Shown here one piece after another: positions 33,946-45,008 of a DNA stretch of 64,000 nt. The notes under the pieces are model-generated. The model searched no databases and was not told the DNA's origin. It saw only the letters and a list, made by a program, of their open reading frames with translations. Each line of letters opens with the position of its first letter. The stretch's first letter is position 1. Origin of the DNA: Tillandsia leiboldiana. Lineage: Eukaryota > Streptophyta > Magnoliopsida > Poales > Bromeliaceae. The stretch is from NCBI GenBank assembly GCA_029204045.2, contig CM055077.1, forward strand, positions 4,691,932 through 4,755,931. The letters are read 5' to 3'. A program made the translations under genes and the position numbers.

Positions 33946-34281
33946 TTTTAACATTCTATTTGTATTGAGATTCGTATTATTGTATTTTTTTTTTTTTAGT
34001 TATTTTGTAATGACATAAATTTTTATACAAATTTAATGATAAAAATTTTACAAATATAATTAGATTTATACATTTAAAATTATATAAACTCTATTATATA
34101 TATAAATTCACCTTTTTTTTCTTTTTTTTTGGTGTGTATTTTTGTTTCCTAACCAAAGCAACGTAACAATACTCTCTCCCTCTCTCGCTTTCATCCTCTT
34201 CACTATGTACGTAGTCATTGAAAAAAAAAAAAAAAAAAAAAAAAAAAACACTCTCTCCTCCTCTTCGTCTTCGTGGTGTCC
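33946..34281 (+). promoter_or_regulatory. Promoter and 5' leader region of KDSB
   Basis: TATATAAA-type strings occur at 34095-34107. A CT-rich leader follows, then a run of about 28 A residues (34220-34248) only about 35 bp before the ATG. The transcription start cannot be fixed. Confidence 0.4.
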
Positions 34282-37200
34282 ATGGCGATTTGCGCTTCGT
34301 CGTCCTCGGATTCGTCGGGATCGGAACCGAGCAGAGCGTGGATGGCGCACGGCGTCGTCGTCCTCGCCGGCGCCGCGGCGGCGGCGCTCTATCTCCGGTG
34401 GTCGCGGAGTCTCCGGAGACGCGTCGTGGGGATCATCCCGGCCCGCTTCGCCTCCTCGCGCTTCGAGGGCAAACCCCTCGTCCGCATCCTCGGCAAGCCC
34501 ATGATCCAGGTAGCACCCTCCTCTAATTCTATGTCTATTCTCATAGATCTGAGTTTGTTTCTAGGTTTTCTTGTGAACTGAGTATAATATGCTAGGATGC
34601 GGCTGATAATAGGGCGTTTCTACTATTTGATGTGGGAATTGAGCAATTTGTAGTGTTCTTATATTAAGAATGTACTCGTAACTAGGTGTGAAAGTGGTTA
34701 GGATAAACTCTGCACCTACACCGGATTCGATATGATGCGAATATGGATTTCAAAATTTAACATTTGACGCTAGTTTGTATCTGAATTCGCATCCAGATTT
34801 TCTTTTTAAAAAATGGATGCGAATATGATTTTTTAAAAAATCTAACCATATCCGACCATTTTCATCCCTAGGAGATACGAGGGATGCAAATATATACGTA
34901 TTCTTAATTTATTCTACTATAAATTTCATGATAAAATTGCATCTATATTTGTTAAAATATTATATGAAATTTTAACATGAGTGCGAACCTTTAATTATAT
35001 TATGTATCTTATTTGCGCTAACTTTAGATCATATTTATATACACATATTAGTGCATATTATTATCTGAATACAAATCCGACTCACGTCTGATTCTGAATC
35101 CAGTTTTCGTGGATATGATAATGAAAATTTAGTATCCGACACGTATCTGCATCTGAATTCGCATCCCAGGAATAATATGGATGGAGGTATAGTTTTGTCA
35201 AAAATTCGGCTGTATTCGATCGTTTCCACCCCTAACTCTAACTATAAGCCATTTTGAAATCGGATGTTTTGATCTGAGTTGTTCCTGTTTATAGAATAGG
35301 GATTTGTCAAAATTAATGGATCGATAGCTTAGAACGAGATGAAACTGAAGACTAAGCCATTTGTGTCCTTGACATTAATACAATGCCCGAAGTGGGAGAA
35401 ATTTTAATGCTTGAAAGCTTCTTTGAAATCAAACTTACCTGTCAGAGATCCACGATCCGGTCGTTTGTAGTTCCATCAGTTAAAAATGTGCTTACGATAG
35501 TTAAATTTAACCGAGTTAGCATTGAATTTATAAATAGATCTAATTTATTGATGAAAACGAATTAAACTGATTTAAAAGTTGACGAGTTGTCAATTAAAAG
35601 AAAACTAGTTAAGGGCTCTATTTCAATACGGCCTATGGTTGAGGCGGTCCCTGCACATTTTTACTTGGTTTTATTTTTACGTCTAATGTGATTCAATTTA
35701 TCCTGTCAGTGTTGATAATGTGACCATTTGCTAATTAGAAGTCCTCATTTTGAAATGATTTGTTGCTGCCACACTATGTTAGATGGGTTTAGGATTATGC
35801 ATTACTTATTTTAGTGGGACTCCTTTATAATTCATGGTGTTATTTTTTTTGTAGTAGTAATATCATTTGCCCTCTGGTTGCATAGGGTGCAGTTCCTTTG
35901 CTCTACTTACTCTTCATTTAATTTGACAGAGAACATGGGAGAGAGCCAAGTTAGCTTCCACTCTTGACCTTGTTGGTAAGTAAAAGGTGATTTTGTGTCT
36001 CTTTTCCTCTTTTTTCTTTTTAAATTTATGATACTACGAATTACTGTTGGTTGGACTGTTTGCCTTTCTATCACAGCTATCTGTTTATGAAGGTTAATTG
36101 AGATGAAGTCAGTCTGAAATTTTTATATTGATCTAATTAAGCTCTTTGTTTAATTAAAAATACTATCGATTAACTTTACCTATTAGTATTATGGGGAACT
36201 ACTTGATGTTTCTTGTACATTTATGGCATAAGCATTGGAAATTTTTGATCATTTTTTGGAGACTTCAAATTATAATTTGCAATCCCTTGGTCGGTCATTA
36301 CTTTATTCCACGGCTATTCTACAGAACTGATTATTCGTTGTCCCAAAAGCACTACATCCCTTTGAAAAATCGGTAAAGATTATTCATGCAACAAGATCAT
36401 TTACCTAATTTATGATTCTGTAATCTTGTTCCTATGTGTTTGTTGTCGTATTAGATGTTGTAATGCCTGGATAGAGAGCCTCCCTTCTATATCTATTTAT
36501 TATATTTACTGTTTCACTAAATTATCTGTTATTGTCTCAGTTGTAGCGACAGATAATGAAAAAATTGCAGAATGTTGTAGAGGATTTGGAGCTGATGTGA
36601 TAATGACATCAGAATCATGCAGAAATGGTCTTGCCCTACTCTTTTTAGATTAATTGTCCAAAAGCATCAAAGCATATATTTACGCATGCTGATGAAATTT
36701 GGCTACTTCTAGGAACTGAACGTTGTAATGAAGCACTGCAAAAACTTGGCAAAAATTATGATATTGTTGTCAATATTCAAGGAGATGAGCCACTTATCGA
36801 ACCAGAGATTATAGATGGTATTGTCAGAGCATTACAGGTTGTACTTATCCATGAGCTAATCAACAATCGTCTATTTATTTCAATGTGATAGATAGAGATT
36901 TTTTCTTGGTATAGTCTAGCAAAATGTTGGTTATGGCCGGTGAAGCACTTAGGCTATCTGGAGCTACCTGAATCCGGCAAATAATTTTTGATCTGCCCGT
37001 TTATTTGAAATCACCAGGGCATGGATCAAATGCCTGTATCTATGTGAAAAATCTCACTTTTGTATTCTCTACACGTAACTTCTCCAAATCTTAGAAGATT
37101 CTCTGTTAAGTAAAATGAATATTTGAGCATCTTCAGTTTATATGTTTAATCTTATGGTCTCCTGCATTCCCCCTTATTATTCGTCATGTTAATTTATATA

Positions 37201-38724
37201 AAACAACTGTTATTCTCCAAAACCTTAAGCTGCTCGAGAACGATATTTTTAATATTTATATTCAACATCTTCCCTCACGTCTAGGCTCGAAACTTTTTGA
37301 TGGACCCAAGGTGTAGGTACGCTAGGAGTGTGACAGAACTCGAACTCAGAATCTTGTGCTCTGATACCATGTTAAATTATATAAAACAACCGTTATTTTC
37401 CAAAATTTTAAGCTACCAGACGCGCCGTGACTTTTCTTTTCACTTTTTTTGGATGGCACGTAATGTTATTTAAATCTTGGGATGCAGGGAGCTCCTGATG
37501 CTGTTTTCAGCACAGCTGTCACTTCACTGAAACATGAAGATGCATTTGACCCGAATCGAGTAAAGTGTGTTGTAAACAACAGTGGGCATGCAATTTACTT
37601 CTCAAGGGGGATGATCCCATTTAGCAAGTTAGTATTTGTGTCTACTTATTTTTACTTGCTTATTTATGAGGCCTCTTTTGACCATTCATTTTGTTATATT
37701 TCGTAAGTTGGAATCTTTCAGGTCTGGGAAAGTTAATCCTAAGTTCCCATATCTTCTTCATTTGGGTATTCAGGTATCTCTTTTACTCGTGGATACCCAT
37801 GCTTATTTAATACTGTGATACTTACTATCTCCTACTTAAATCTTGTTATATATATCTAGAGCTACGATACCAAGTTTCTAAAGATATATCCGCAACTTCC
37901 ACCTACTCCTCTGCAACTAGAAGAAGACCTGGAGCAACTTAAAGTTCTTGAGAATGGGTACAAGATGAAGGTAATTCCAGACACTTCATTATATGATTAA
38001 GAGTATGGCCAGAAGCAAGTCTTTTCCTTGTCTACTTTTTTCATTGCTATCAGTAATTTAATTTGGTCGGTTCAGACGTCTTATTTTATGAATTTAATTT
38101 GTTTATATCTTCTATTATGTACAACAGAGCAAATGTATATATTACCTTCGGTAGATTTGTTGAATCTACTTTCCCTTACTGTCTAGTGTAACTTTCGGGG
38201 CCAAATCTCATACTCACAAAGTCCTTGTTTATTTACACTTTGAATTTTTTGTGCAAAAACTAAGAAGGATATGGGTAGTAACTATTTTGGTAACAATAAG
38301 CAATGTACGTAGTTTCTTCGACTATAGGCCATTTCGAAATTGCTGAATGGAGAACAGTCACAATGAAGAAATTTTTATTTTTTTTATTTTTTTTTTTGGA
38401 GAAAGATTGTAAGCTGCCCGCTTTATTTGGAAATGAATTCGGTTAGAAATGTGAAGCAACCAGACTTTAAACTTGGGACCTCAGATACTAATCATCAAGT
38501 TCTCAGCCAATTGCGCCTAGCTACGGTCAGTAGTCACAGTAAAGAGGTAATTTTTAATAATTAGTGGTGGTGACAGCTAGTGGTCTAAGGATAGAAATCA
38601 TCACTGTGTGTGACTTTTGCGTTTATATAGAACATATGATGTAGCTTACACTTGCAATTAACTTGGTCATAAAGCTTGTAGCGTTGGACAATACTAAATC
38701 TGTCCTACTCCATGAATGAAATGA

Positions 38725-38756
<32 letters not shown>

Positions 38757-38868
38757 CTTTATTGCATTTTTGCAGGTGATCAAAGTTGAGCATGATGCTC
38801 ATGGCGTCGACACGCCCGAGGACGTCGAGAAAATAGAAGCACTGATGCGAGAAAGAAACATTCAGTAG
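34282..38868 (+). CDS. KDSB: CMP-KDO synthetase (3-deoxy-manno-octulosonate cytidylyltransferase), 8 exons
   Basis: Exons: 34282-34509, 35930-35975, 36541-36627, 36713-36837, 37488-37627, 37722-37773, 37860-37970, 38776-38868, joining in frame to 882 nt, 293 aa. It makes CMP-KDO from CTP and KDO, the activated sugar used for the pectin rhamnogalacturonan II. Visible family motifs are IPARFASSRFEGKPL (nucleotide binding), VVATDNEKI, NIQGDEPLI and HLGIQSYDTKFLKIYP, and the C-terminal HGVDTPEDVEKIE. The N-terminus has one hydrophobic segment (AHGVVVLAGAAAAALYL) followed by basic residues, fitting the membrane anchor that places plant enzymes at mitochondria. Length matches plant homologues of about 290 aa. 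All introns are GT-AG. Intron 1 holds a hAT-like element and intron 4 a TRIM remnant. The start is the ATG in CCATGG. Confidence 0.95.
34683..35234. mobile_element. hAT-like non-autonomous element in KDSB intron 1
   Basis: Ends TAGGTGTGAAAG and CTTTCC-like GTTTCCACCCCTA match the Ac-type terminus (YAGGGRTGNAA). Flanks ACTCGTAAC and ACTCTAAC look like an 8-bp duplication with one indel. The interior consists of inverted-repeat AT-rich phrases (AATCCGA...TCGGAT). It has no coding capacity. Confidence 0.6.
37187..37417 (-). mobile_element. TRIM remnant in KDSB intron 4
   Basis: Two copies of TGTTAAxTTATATAAAACAAC (37187 and 37370) begin short LTRs. On the minus strand TGGTATCAGAGC (37358-37369) abuts the right copy as primer-binding site. 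A purine tract CGTGAGGGAAGA (37268-37279) abuts the 81-bp left LTR (37187-37267). The right LTR is truncated at about 37417. It is a minus-strand miniature LTR element without genes. Confidence 0.75.
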
Positions 38869-39602
38869 CAGATGCAGTGGATTAGCACCCAAAATTTTGC
38901 ACATCGCGGGGAGGGTAATTTCTAGTTTTTTATTGTCAACTATATTCCACTCTTGTTCTTATTGTTGTTGTTGTTGTTGTTGTTCTTCTTCTTCTTCTTT
39001 TTTTTAACTTTTTTCTCGTGTTTGCCTATTTCCTTGATTTGTCATTCTGATTGCATTGTAAGAGTAGTAAAACTACGATTGTGCGGTATATATGAATTGA
39101 ATGAACAGTCTATTTTCCTTCAGATATACTTGTAAAACACACTGAAATATGAGCAGTAGTTATGTGAAAGAGATGTTGTAAAAGTAAATGAACTATTTTA
39201 GAATTTTTCATCACAAAATCATCTGCAAACTCAATCATATTGTTTCTAGATTTATCTTATATGATCATAAATTTTGTGTGAGATTTGTCTCCTGTAATGT
39301 ATTCTGATATTTTTGCTTTGCACACATGTTATAAATAGAGGGTAATAAGTGAGTAGTATATTAAGATTAATATGCTTGCTAAGAAGGGTATATAAGCAGT
39401 GTAAAAACCACCAGTCCCCAAAGCATTTACAAAATTTAAGAAAATAGCAGAAGAAAATTAAAGCCCATGGTCTACAGCTGCTGTCCAAGCTGTGATTTCA
39501 ATGCAAAAGTTGCTGGTGCTTCTTTGAAAAGCTCTATCCAAAATAGTATTTCTGCATAAGCTTTAAGTGATCCATCCAACCGCGTTTTCCTCGAGATGCC
39601 GG
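38869..39602. other. Intergenic between convergent KDSB and PPR genes
   Basis: Must contain both 3' UTRs. Runs of TTG and TTC repeats (38960-39006) lie downstream of KDSB. A frame open on the minus strand just past the PPR stop is noted in the findings. Confidence 0.5.
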
Positions 39603-41813
39603 TCATCCTCCGATCGCTACGACATCATATCTCTTACATCCTTGAAGGAACATGCGCCATATAATCGCATTCGGCTGGAACGGCATTTCGTCGATCACAA
39701 GTTCGGCTTCCTTAAGCCGCCCATATTTACACAGCAAGTCCACCACACAAACATAGTGATCCATGTGAGGCTCGACCCGGTACTTAGTCTTCAGGCATTT
39801 GAACAACCGCAGGCCTTCTTCCACCAGCCCGCCGTGTCTACAGGCTGATAGCACCGCCAAGAGGGCAACATTATCCGGCACAAATCCTTCTTCCTCCATC
39901 CTCTTAAACCACATCAACGCGTCATGTGGCCGCCCGTGGAGTCCCATCCCCGAGATCAAGGCCGTCCAAGAGATGAGGTTCCTTTCACCCATTTCATCAA
40001 ACACCTTCACACAACACTCCAAGCTACCACATTTTGCATACATATCAAGCAATATATTGTAGACCAGTGTGTCGGAATATCCCGCATTGGTCTTAATCAA
40101 TAGCCCATGGAGCGATTTTCCAATATTAAGGCTGTTAATCTTTGAACAAATACTCAATAGGCTCGTGGCCGTGTATTTATCAATGGAGTGTCCTAAAGTT
40201 CGCATGTGGTCGAACAAGTCGAAAGCTTGAGCATAATCTCCATTACGAGCACAAGCAGTTAGTAGAACATTCCACGATACCGCATCCGGAGTTTCTAGAT
40301 GGAGAAGAAGCTCCTTCGACTCTTGAAACCTACTGCTTCTATTATAGATACCAGCTATAACATTTGTAGCGGCAATAGAGAGTTGCGAATCTAAAGCCGA
40401 TCCACAAGCCAACGCGTCGGAGTCGTTTCCATTAGAAGCATACGAAGCTATGATCGCGCTCGAAACATAGTTATTGTTATCATAACCCATTCTTATTACC
40501 AACGAATGCAGCTGTCGTAGGACCAAACACGATGCGCTCCTAAGCACGGAAGAAAACGAGAACTCGTTCGGTTTGAACCCAAAACACAACATCTCCTTTA
40601 AAACACCCATGGAGGCACATGAATCCTCGTTGGAATACACATTAAGTAGAGCATTCCAAGAGACAATATTCGTCTCGAAAATTTCATCGAACGCTTTGCG
40701 GGCATTGTTTCGGAGGGAGCACTTGCCATAGAAATCTATTAGTGAACTTCCCCCAAAAGCGCTTGTGTGGAGATTGCGCTTGATGGCTTTTGCATGGATG
40801 AGCTTACCAAACTCGGGTACACATAAACTGCTACAAGCATTTAACACAGAAGCAAACGTCGTCTCCGTAAGAGAAAGCCCTTCCGACGACATCATGAATA
40901 ACAGCTCTAAAGCTCTCTCCGGCGTACCACTCTTAGCAAAAGCCGTTATCATGGTGTTCCAAGAAACCACGTCTCGCACCGCCAATTCATCGAACAACTT
41001 CACGGCCGAATGGACTCCGCAGCAGTTGCAATAAGCATTCAGCAAAGAATTCACGACGACTACGAACGAATCCACAGCGGTTTTGATTGTGAGCCCGTGA
41101 ACTTGGCCTATGGACTGCGCGCTATCGAAAGAGCGAAAAGCGGACAAGATGCTCATAACCGAGCACTCGGACAACCCGATCACACTCCTCATTAGCTCCC
41201 TAAAGAAAAGCATCGAATCAACGACAAAACCCATTTGGGAAAACATCGAGATCACGACATTCCAAGTGACCACCGTCTTAGCAGGCATTTCATCGAACAG
41301 CTTGACCGCATCATCGAGTCTCCGGTTCCGTCCGAAGAAACCCAACAAAGCTGTGGCGGCGTACGCATCGGAGTGGATCAAACCGAACTTCAGGATCAAA
41401 CAGTGGAGTTGGTCTCCACAACAGGGATCGAGAAGCGGAGACGATACGACGGGTGTGAAGGCGAGCGAATTGGGCCGAAGGCCGCGAGACATCGCCTGAG
41501 AGAGGAGCTCCACGGCCGAGCGTACGCGGCCGCTGCGGCTGTAGGAGGCGACAAGGGCGTTAAAAGATGAAATTGTTCTCTGTGGCATTTCGTCGAATGG
41601 GTTTCGGGCATTGGTGAGCTCATTGCATACAGAGATTGGTGGGAAAGAGGAGGTGATGTGGTGGGTTTGCTGTAGGAGGGGTTGATAGGAAGAGGAAGGG
41701 GAGGGGGAGTGATGGACGGCTGAGATGGACTCTTGATGAAAATGGACGGCTTGATGGGTGGATGGAAAAAGGCGGGTAATTTGAATCGTTGGTCGCGGGA
41801 AGCACCGTTGCAT
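39603..41813 (-). CDS. PLS-type pentatricopeptide repeat (PPR) protein, intronless
   Basis: 736 aa from the ATG at 41813. PPR proteins bind organellar RNA and act in editing, splicing or stability. The first ~65 residues are rich in Ser, Pro and His with few acids, fitting an organelle transit peptide. From about residue 80 there are tandem ~31-36-residue repeats with typical phrases: FNALVASYSRSG, VTWNVVISMFSQMG, VSWNTMITAFAKSG, SLIDFYGKC, VSWNALLNVYS, VSWNVLLTACARNGDY, ILLDMYAKCGSLE and ISWTALISGMGLHG. Mixed lengths indicate P, L and S motifs. The frame stops just where an E motif would start (IIWRMFLQGC), and no DYW domain follows. It is intronless, as most PPR genes are. The RNA target cannot be read from this. 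It resembles Arabidopsis At3g58590 in layout, which I hold only weakly. Confidence 0.93.
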   Translation of the reverse strand: MQRCFPRPTIQITRLFPSTHQAVHFHQESISAVHHSPSPSSSYQPLLQQTHHITSSFPPISVCNELTNARNPFDEMPQRTISSFNALVASYSRSGRVRSAVELLSQAMSRGLRPNSLAFTPVVSSPLLDPCCGDQLHCLILKFGLIHSDAYAATALLGFFGRNRRLDDAVKLFDEMPAKTVVTWNVVISMFSQMGFVVDSMLFFRELMRSVIGLSECSVMSILSAFRSFDSAQSIGQVHGLTIKTAVDSFVVVVNSLLNAYCNCCGVHSAVKLFDELAVRDVVSWNTMITAFAKSGTPERALELLFMMSSEGLSLTETTFASVLNACSSLCVPEFGKLIHAKAIKRNLHTSAFGGSSLIDFYGKCSLRNNARKAFDEIFETNIVSWNALLNVYSNEDSCASMGVLKEMLCFGFKPNEFSFSSVLRSASCLVLRQLHSLVIRMGYDNNNYVSSAIIASYASNGNDSDALACGSALDSQLSIAATNVIAGIYNRSSRFQESKELLLHLETPDAVSWNVLLTACARNGDYAQAFDLFDHMRTLGHSIDKYTATSLLSICSKINSLNIGKSLHGLLIKTNAGYSDTLVYNILLDMYAKCGSLECCVKVFDEMGERNLISWTALISGMGLHGRPHDALMWFKRMEEEGFVPDNVALLAVLSACRHGGLVEEGLRLFKCLKTKYRVEPHMDHYVCVVDLLCKYGRLKEAELVIDEMPFQPNAIIWRMFLQGCKRYDVVAIGG

Positions 41814-42013
41814 ACCAGTTTAGTAGTATTAGAGTTCATAAATAAAATAATTTAAATTAGAATGAACAAAAATAAATAACTTTTAGTAGAAACATAATTG
41901 AGTATGAATAACAATATAAAATTTTGATATGCTTGTATGTATAAATGTTTCCTTCAATATATACATATATTTTTTTGTATGATATAGAAGTTGTAATATT
42001 TGGTAGATGCAGG

Positions 42014-42196
42014 TCGGGGTGACAATCCAGCTCGCTGGTCGTGAGTCAGTTCGTGTTCGACTCGAAATGAGCTCGAGATCGAATCGCTCGTTTAGTAAAT
42101 GAGCCGAACACGAGCCGAATTTTTCAGCTCGTTTAATAAACAAGCCGAACACGAGCTGGGGTCAGCTCGTTTGTATTCGGCTCGATAACTGCTCGA

Positions 42197-42260
<64 letters not shown>

Positions 42261-42519
42261 CTTTACTATTTAAATTTTAGGCTATCAATTTTTTATGAAT
42301 TTTAATTATTAAATTAAAATTTTAATTTTTTAATTTTTTTTTAACTTTACACCTAATAGTAGGAATGAAAATCAAAATTATTGTTCGCGAGCCAGCTCGT
42401 ATTCGGCTCGTTAATAAACGAACCGAACACGAGCCGAAATTTTCAGCTCGATATTTAAACGAGCCAGCTCCTAAACGAGCCGACCCCAGCTCGCTCGTGC
42501 TCGGCTCGTTGACATCCCT
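42014..42519. mobile_element. hAT-like non-autonomous element upstream of the PPR gene
   Basis: Ends TCGGGGTGACAA and TTGACATCCCTA are Ac-type termini. Flanks GATGCAGG and AATGCAGA agree at 6 of 8 positions. Both halves carry many inverted GAGCCGAACACGAGC phrases around a central AT microsatellite (42196-42260), so it can fold on itself. It starts about 200 bp upstream of the PPR ATG. Confidence 0.65.
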
Positions 42520-43268
42520 AATGCAGAATATGATCAAATTATTTATATTAAAAAAATAAACTAAATTACCAAACTGAGCCGGCTTATTTGGGTTGCATAT
42601 ATATAATTCAGCCTGATTCCGTTATAAAAGTCTCTAATTTAAAAAACATTTAAGAATTAACAAATTTTACTAATTTGATATATATTACTTTTGCATTATA
42701 ATCAAATAATTAGAAAATTTAACTACTTCTGTCTCCGGAATAAAAGTTTTCAATAGTTTAATATATTTTAATTTTAAAAATTATATCCATATAGAATAAA
42801 TCAAATCAAACTAATCAAGTTAATTTCAGTTTGGTCTATCTCGACTTAGTTCATAATTTGATCGCTTTAGTTTACTTCAGTTCCCAAAAATAAAAAGAAA
42901 AGAAAATTCATAATCGAATGTCTAATGAGGCATCAATCCATTTTTCCAAAAAAAATACTAAATCAATTTTAGGTTTATATACTGTAATACCCCAATAGTT
43001 TTAAATCGGATGGAAAAAGAAATACGAATAGAAATATAAGAACCATAGACGCTAATATTTAAAATCGGGCTTAAATATTTTGGGCTGGTGAATTTGGCCA
43101 ACAGAGATTATCGGGCTAAAATACCCACTTAATCAAGTTGTGGGCTCGAAGATGAGTGACCCCTTACGAAGAGGGATGTGACAGTTTGGTATCAAAGCAG
43201 GCTGGCCAGCTGGAATCGGAGGAAGTATGAGATGAGGTCTCATATCACTTGACAATCTTGGGCTTTTG

Positions 43269-43741
43269 TGTAACGACCCGGCCCACTAGCAACAATAACT
43301 CGTTGGGCCCAAACCACAGCCCAAAATACTTAAGCCCAGTTATTATTACTAGTGTCCAAGTCTCATATAAACCCAATCACAAATCCATCCACATCCGATG
43401 TGGGACTATTGGGGGCGTCACAGACTCCCCCCGTTTAGGCCTGACGTCCTCGTCAGCCCAAACACACACACACAAGCCCAAGATCACCAGGCAATGTGAG
43501 ACTCGTCTCGCTAGCCCTGTCATCTAGACCCAGACTCAGCCGAGACTCACCACACACTTCCGGCTGGTTATTGGCTCTGATACCAAATGTAACGACCCGG
43601 CCCACTAGCAACAATAACTCGTTGGGCCCAAACCACAGCCCAAAATGCTTAAGCCCAGTTATTATTACTAGTGTCCAAGTCTCATATAAACCCAATCACA
43701 AATCCATCCACATCCGATGTGGGACTATTGGGGGCGTCACA
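43269..43741 (-). mobile_element. Complete TRIM element
   Basis: 473 bp with 154-bp direct LTRs (43269-43422 and 43588-43741) that differ at one base by my reading, TG...CA ends, and the perfect 5-bp duplication TTTTG (43264-43268 and 43742-43746). On the minus strand the primer-binding site TGGTATCAGAGCC (43573-43585) adjoins the 5' LTR, and a purine tract CGGGGGGAGTC (43423-43433) adjoins the 3' LTR. The 165-bp interior has no gene, so it must be moved by proteins of another element. It is nested in the older array. Confidence 0.95.
43396..43406 (-). promoter_or_regulatory. snRNA-type upstream element (USE-like) in the TRIM LTR
   Basis: The minus strand reads GTCCCACATCG, matching the plant snRNA promoter element RTCCCACATCG. 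A TTATATGA string follows about 25 bp downstream. The same pair is in the other LTR (about 43715-43725). Use as a promoter is inferred. Confidence 0.5.
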
Positions 43742-45008
43742 TTTTGACACTCCAAATTTAGTCCCACATTAGATGTGCATGGTCTCACATCGCGTGACAA
43801 TCTTGAGCTCTTGACACTAGATTTAGCCACTCCAAATTTAGTCCCAAATTAGATGTGCATGGCCTGACACCGTCTGACAATCTTGAGCTCTTGACACTAA
43901 ATTTAGTCCCACATCAAATGCGCATGTGTATATGAGGTTGGGTAGAAGCCCAACTCTAGATTTAGTCCCACATCGGATGTGCATAGGTATATAAAGTTGG
44001 ATAGGCTAGACTTAATTACCGAGCTTAAGCATTTTATGCTAGTGGATTAGGCCCTACGAGTTATTAGTGTTAATGGGCTGGGTCTTTACAATTAGTATCA
44101 GAGCCGATTCACTTGTTAGAAATGTGAGAGCTAAATGCTACGTGCACAGCTAAATGCTACAACACAAGTTTAGTCGGAACCACCTCTTAAACCCTCAGAA
44201 GCTACATGTAGAAATCTTACATCACCTGATAATTCTAATGAATTTGTGTGATTGGGATTGGGTTTGAACCTGACGAGAACATCAAGGTTTCAACAAGAGA
44301 AGTTTGTAACGTCCCAATAATTTCATATTGACTGAAAAAAAGGAGTTCAATTAGAAATATAAGAATCAGAGACCTTAATACTGACATCCGGGCTAAAGCA
44401 TTTTGACTCGGTGGATTTGACCCAACAGGTTATCAGGCCTAGAATACCAAGTTAATCAAGCCGTGGGCTTAGGTGACCTCTTGGAAAGTAGGATGTGACA
44501 GTTTGGTATTGGAGTAGGTTGACCAGCCGGAAGTGTTAGATGAGATTCCACATCGACTGGCAATCTTGGGGTCTTGATACTCAAGATTTAGTCCCACATC
44601 AAATGTGCATACTTATATATGGTTAGATAGGCTTAGACTTAATAATTGGGCTATAAAATTGTGGGCTAGCGGATTGATCCCAACAAATTATTGGAATATC
44701 TTGGGATCTTAACATTTCAAATTTAGCCCCACATCGGATGTGCATAGGTATATAAGGTTAGATAGGCTTAAGCTTAATAATTAGGCTATAAAAATTTGAG
44801 TTAGTGGATTGGGCTCGGATCTTGACATCTCAGATTTAGTCCCATATCGAATGTGGATGTGCATAGGTATGTAAGGTTTGATAGGTTTAGACTTAATAAT
44901 AAGTCTATAAAATTTTAGGCCATTAGATTAAGCCCAACAAATTATTGGATCTATTATACCCTATTAACCGAGCATCGTAAATAACCTCCTAGGAAGTAGG
45001 TTGTGACG

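Larger units (their letters stand above)
42983..45008 (+). repeat. Tandem array of a short LTR-type retroelement
   Basis: LTR-like units 42983-43183 (TGTAATACCCC…ATGTGACA) and 44305-44500 (TGTAACGTCCC…ATGTGACA) are direct repeats. Each is followed by a diverged primer-binding site (TGGTATCAAAGC at 43187; TGGTATTGGAGT at 44504). A third LTR end lies near 44940-45008 (GTAGGTTGTGACG). Another PBS-like site (TAGTATCAGAGCC) is near 44093. Between them the phrase TTTAGTCCCACATCGGATGTGCATAG with a following TATATAAGG recurs, diverged, at least six times (43750-44880). No protein-coding frame. This fits LTR-internal-LTR-internal-LTR, as from unequal recombination. Confidence 0.6.

Noticed and set aside
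43269..43741. TRIM considered as a Cassandra-type element with 5S rRNA in its LTR
   Set aside because: I saw no 5S internal control region (A box, intermediate element or C box).
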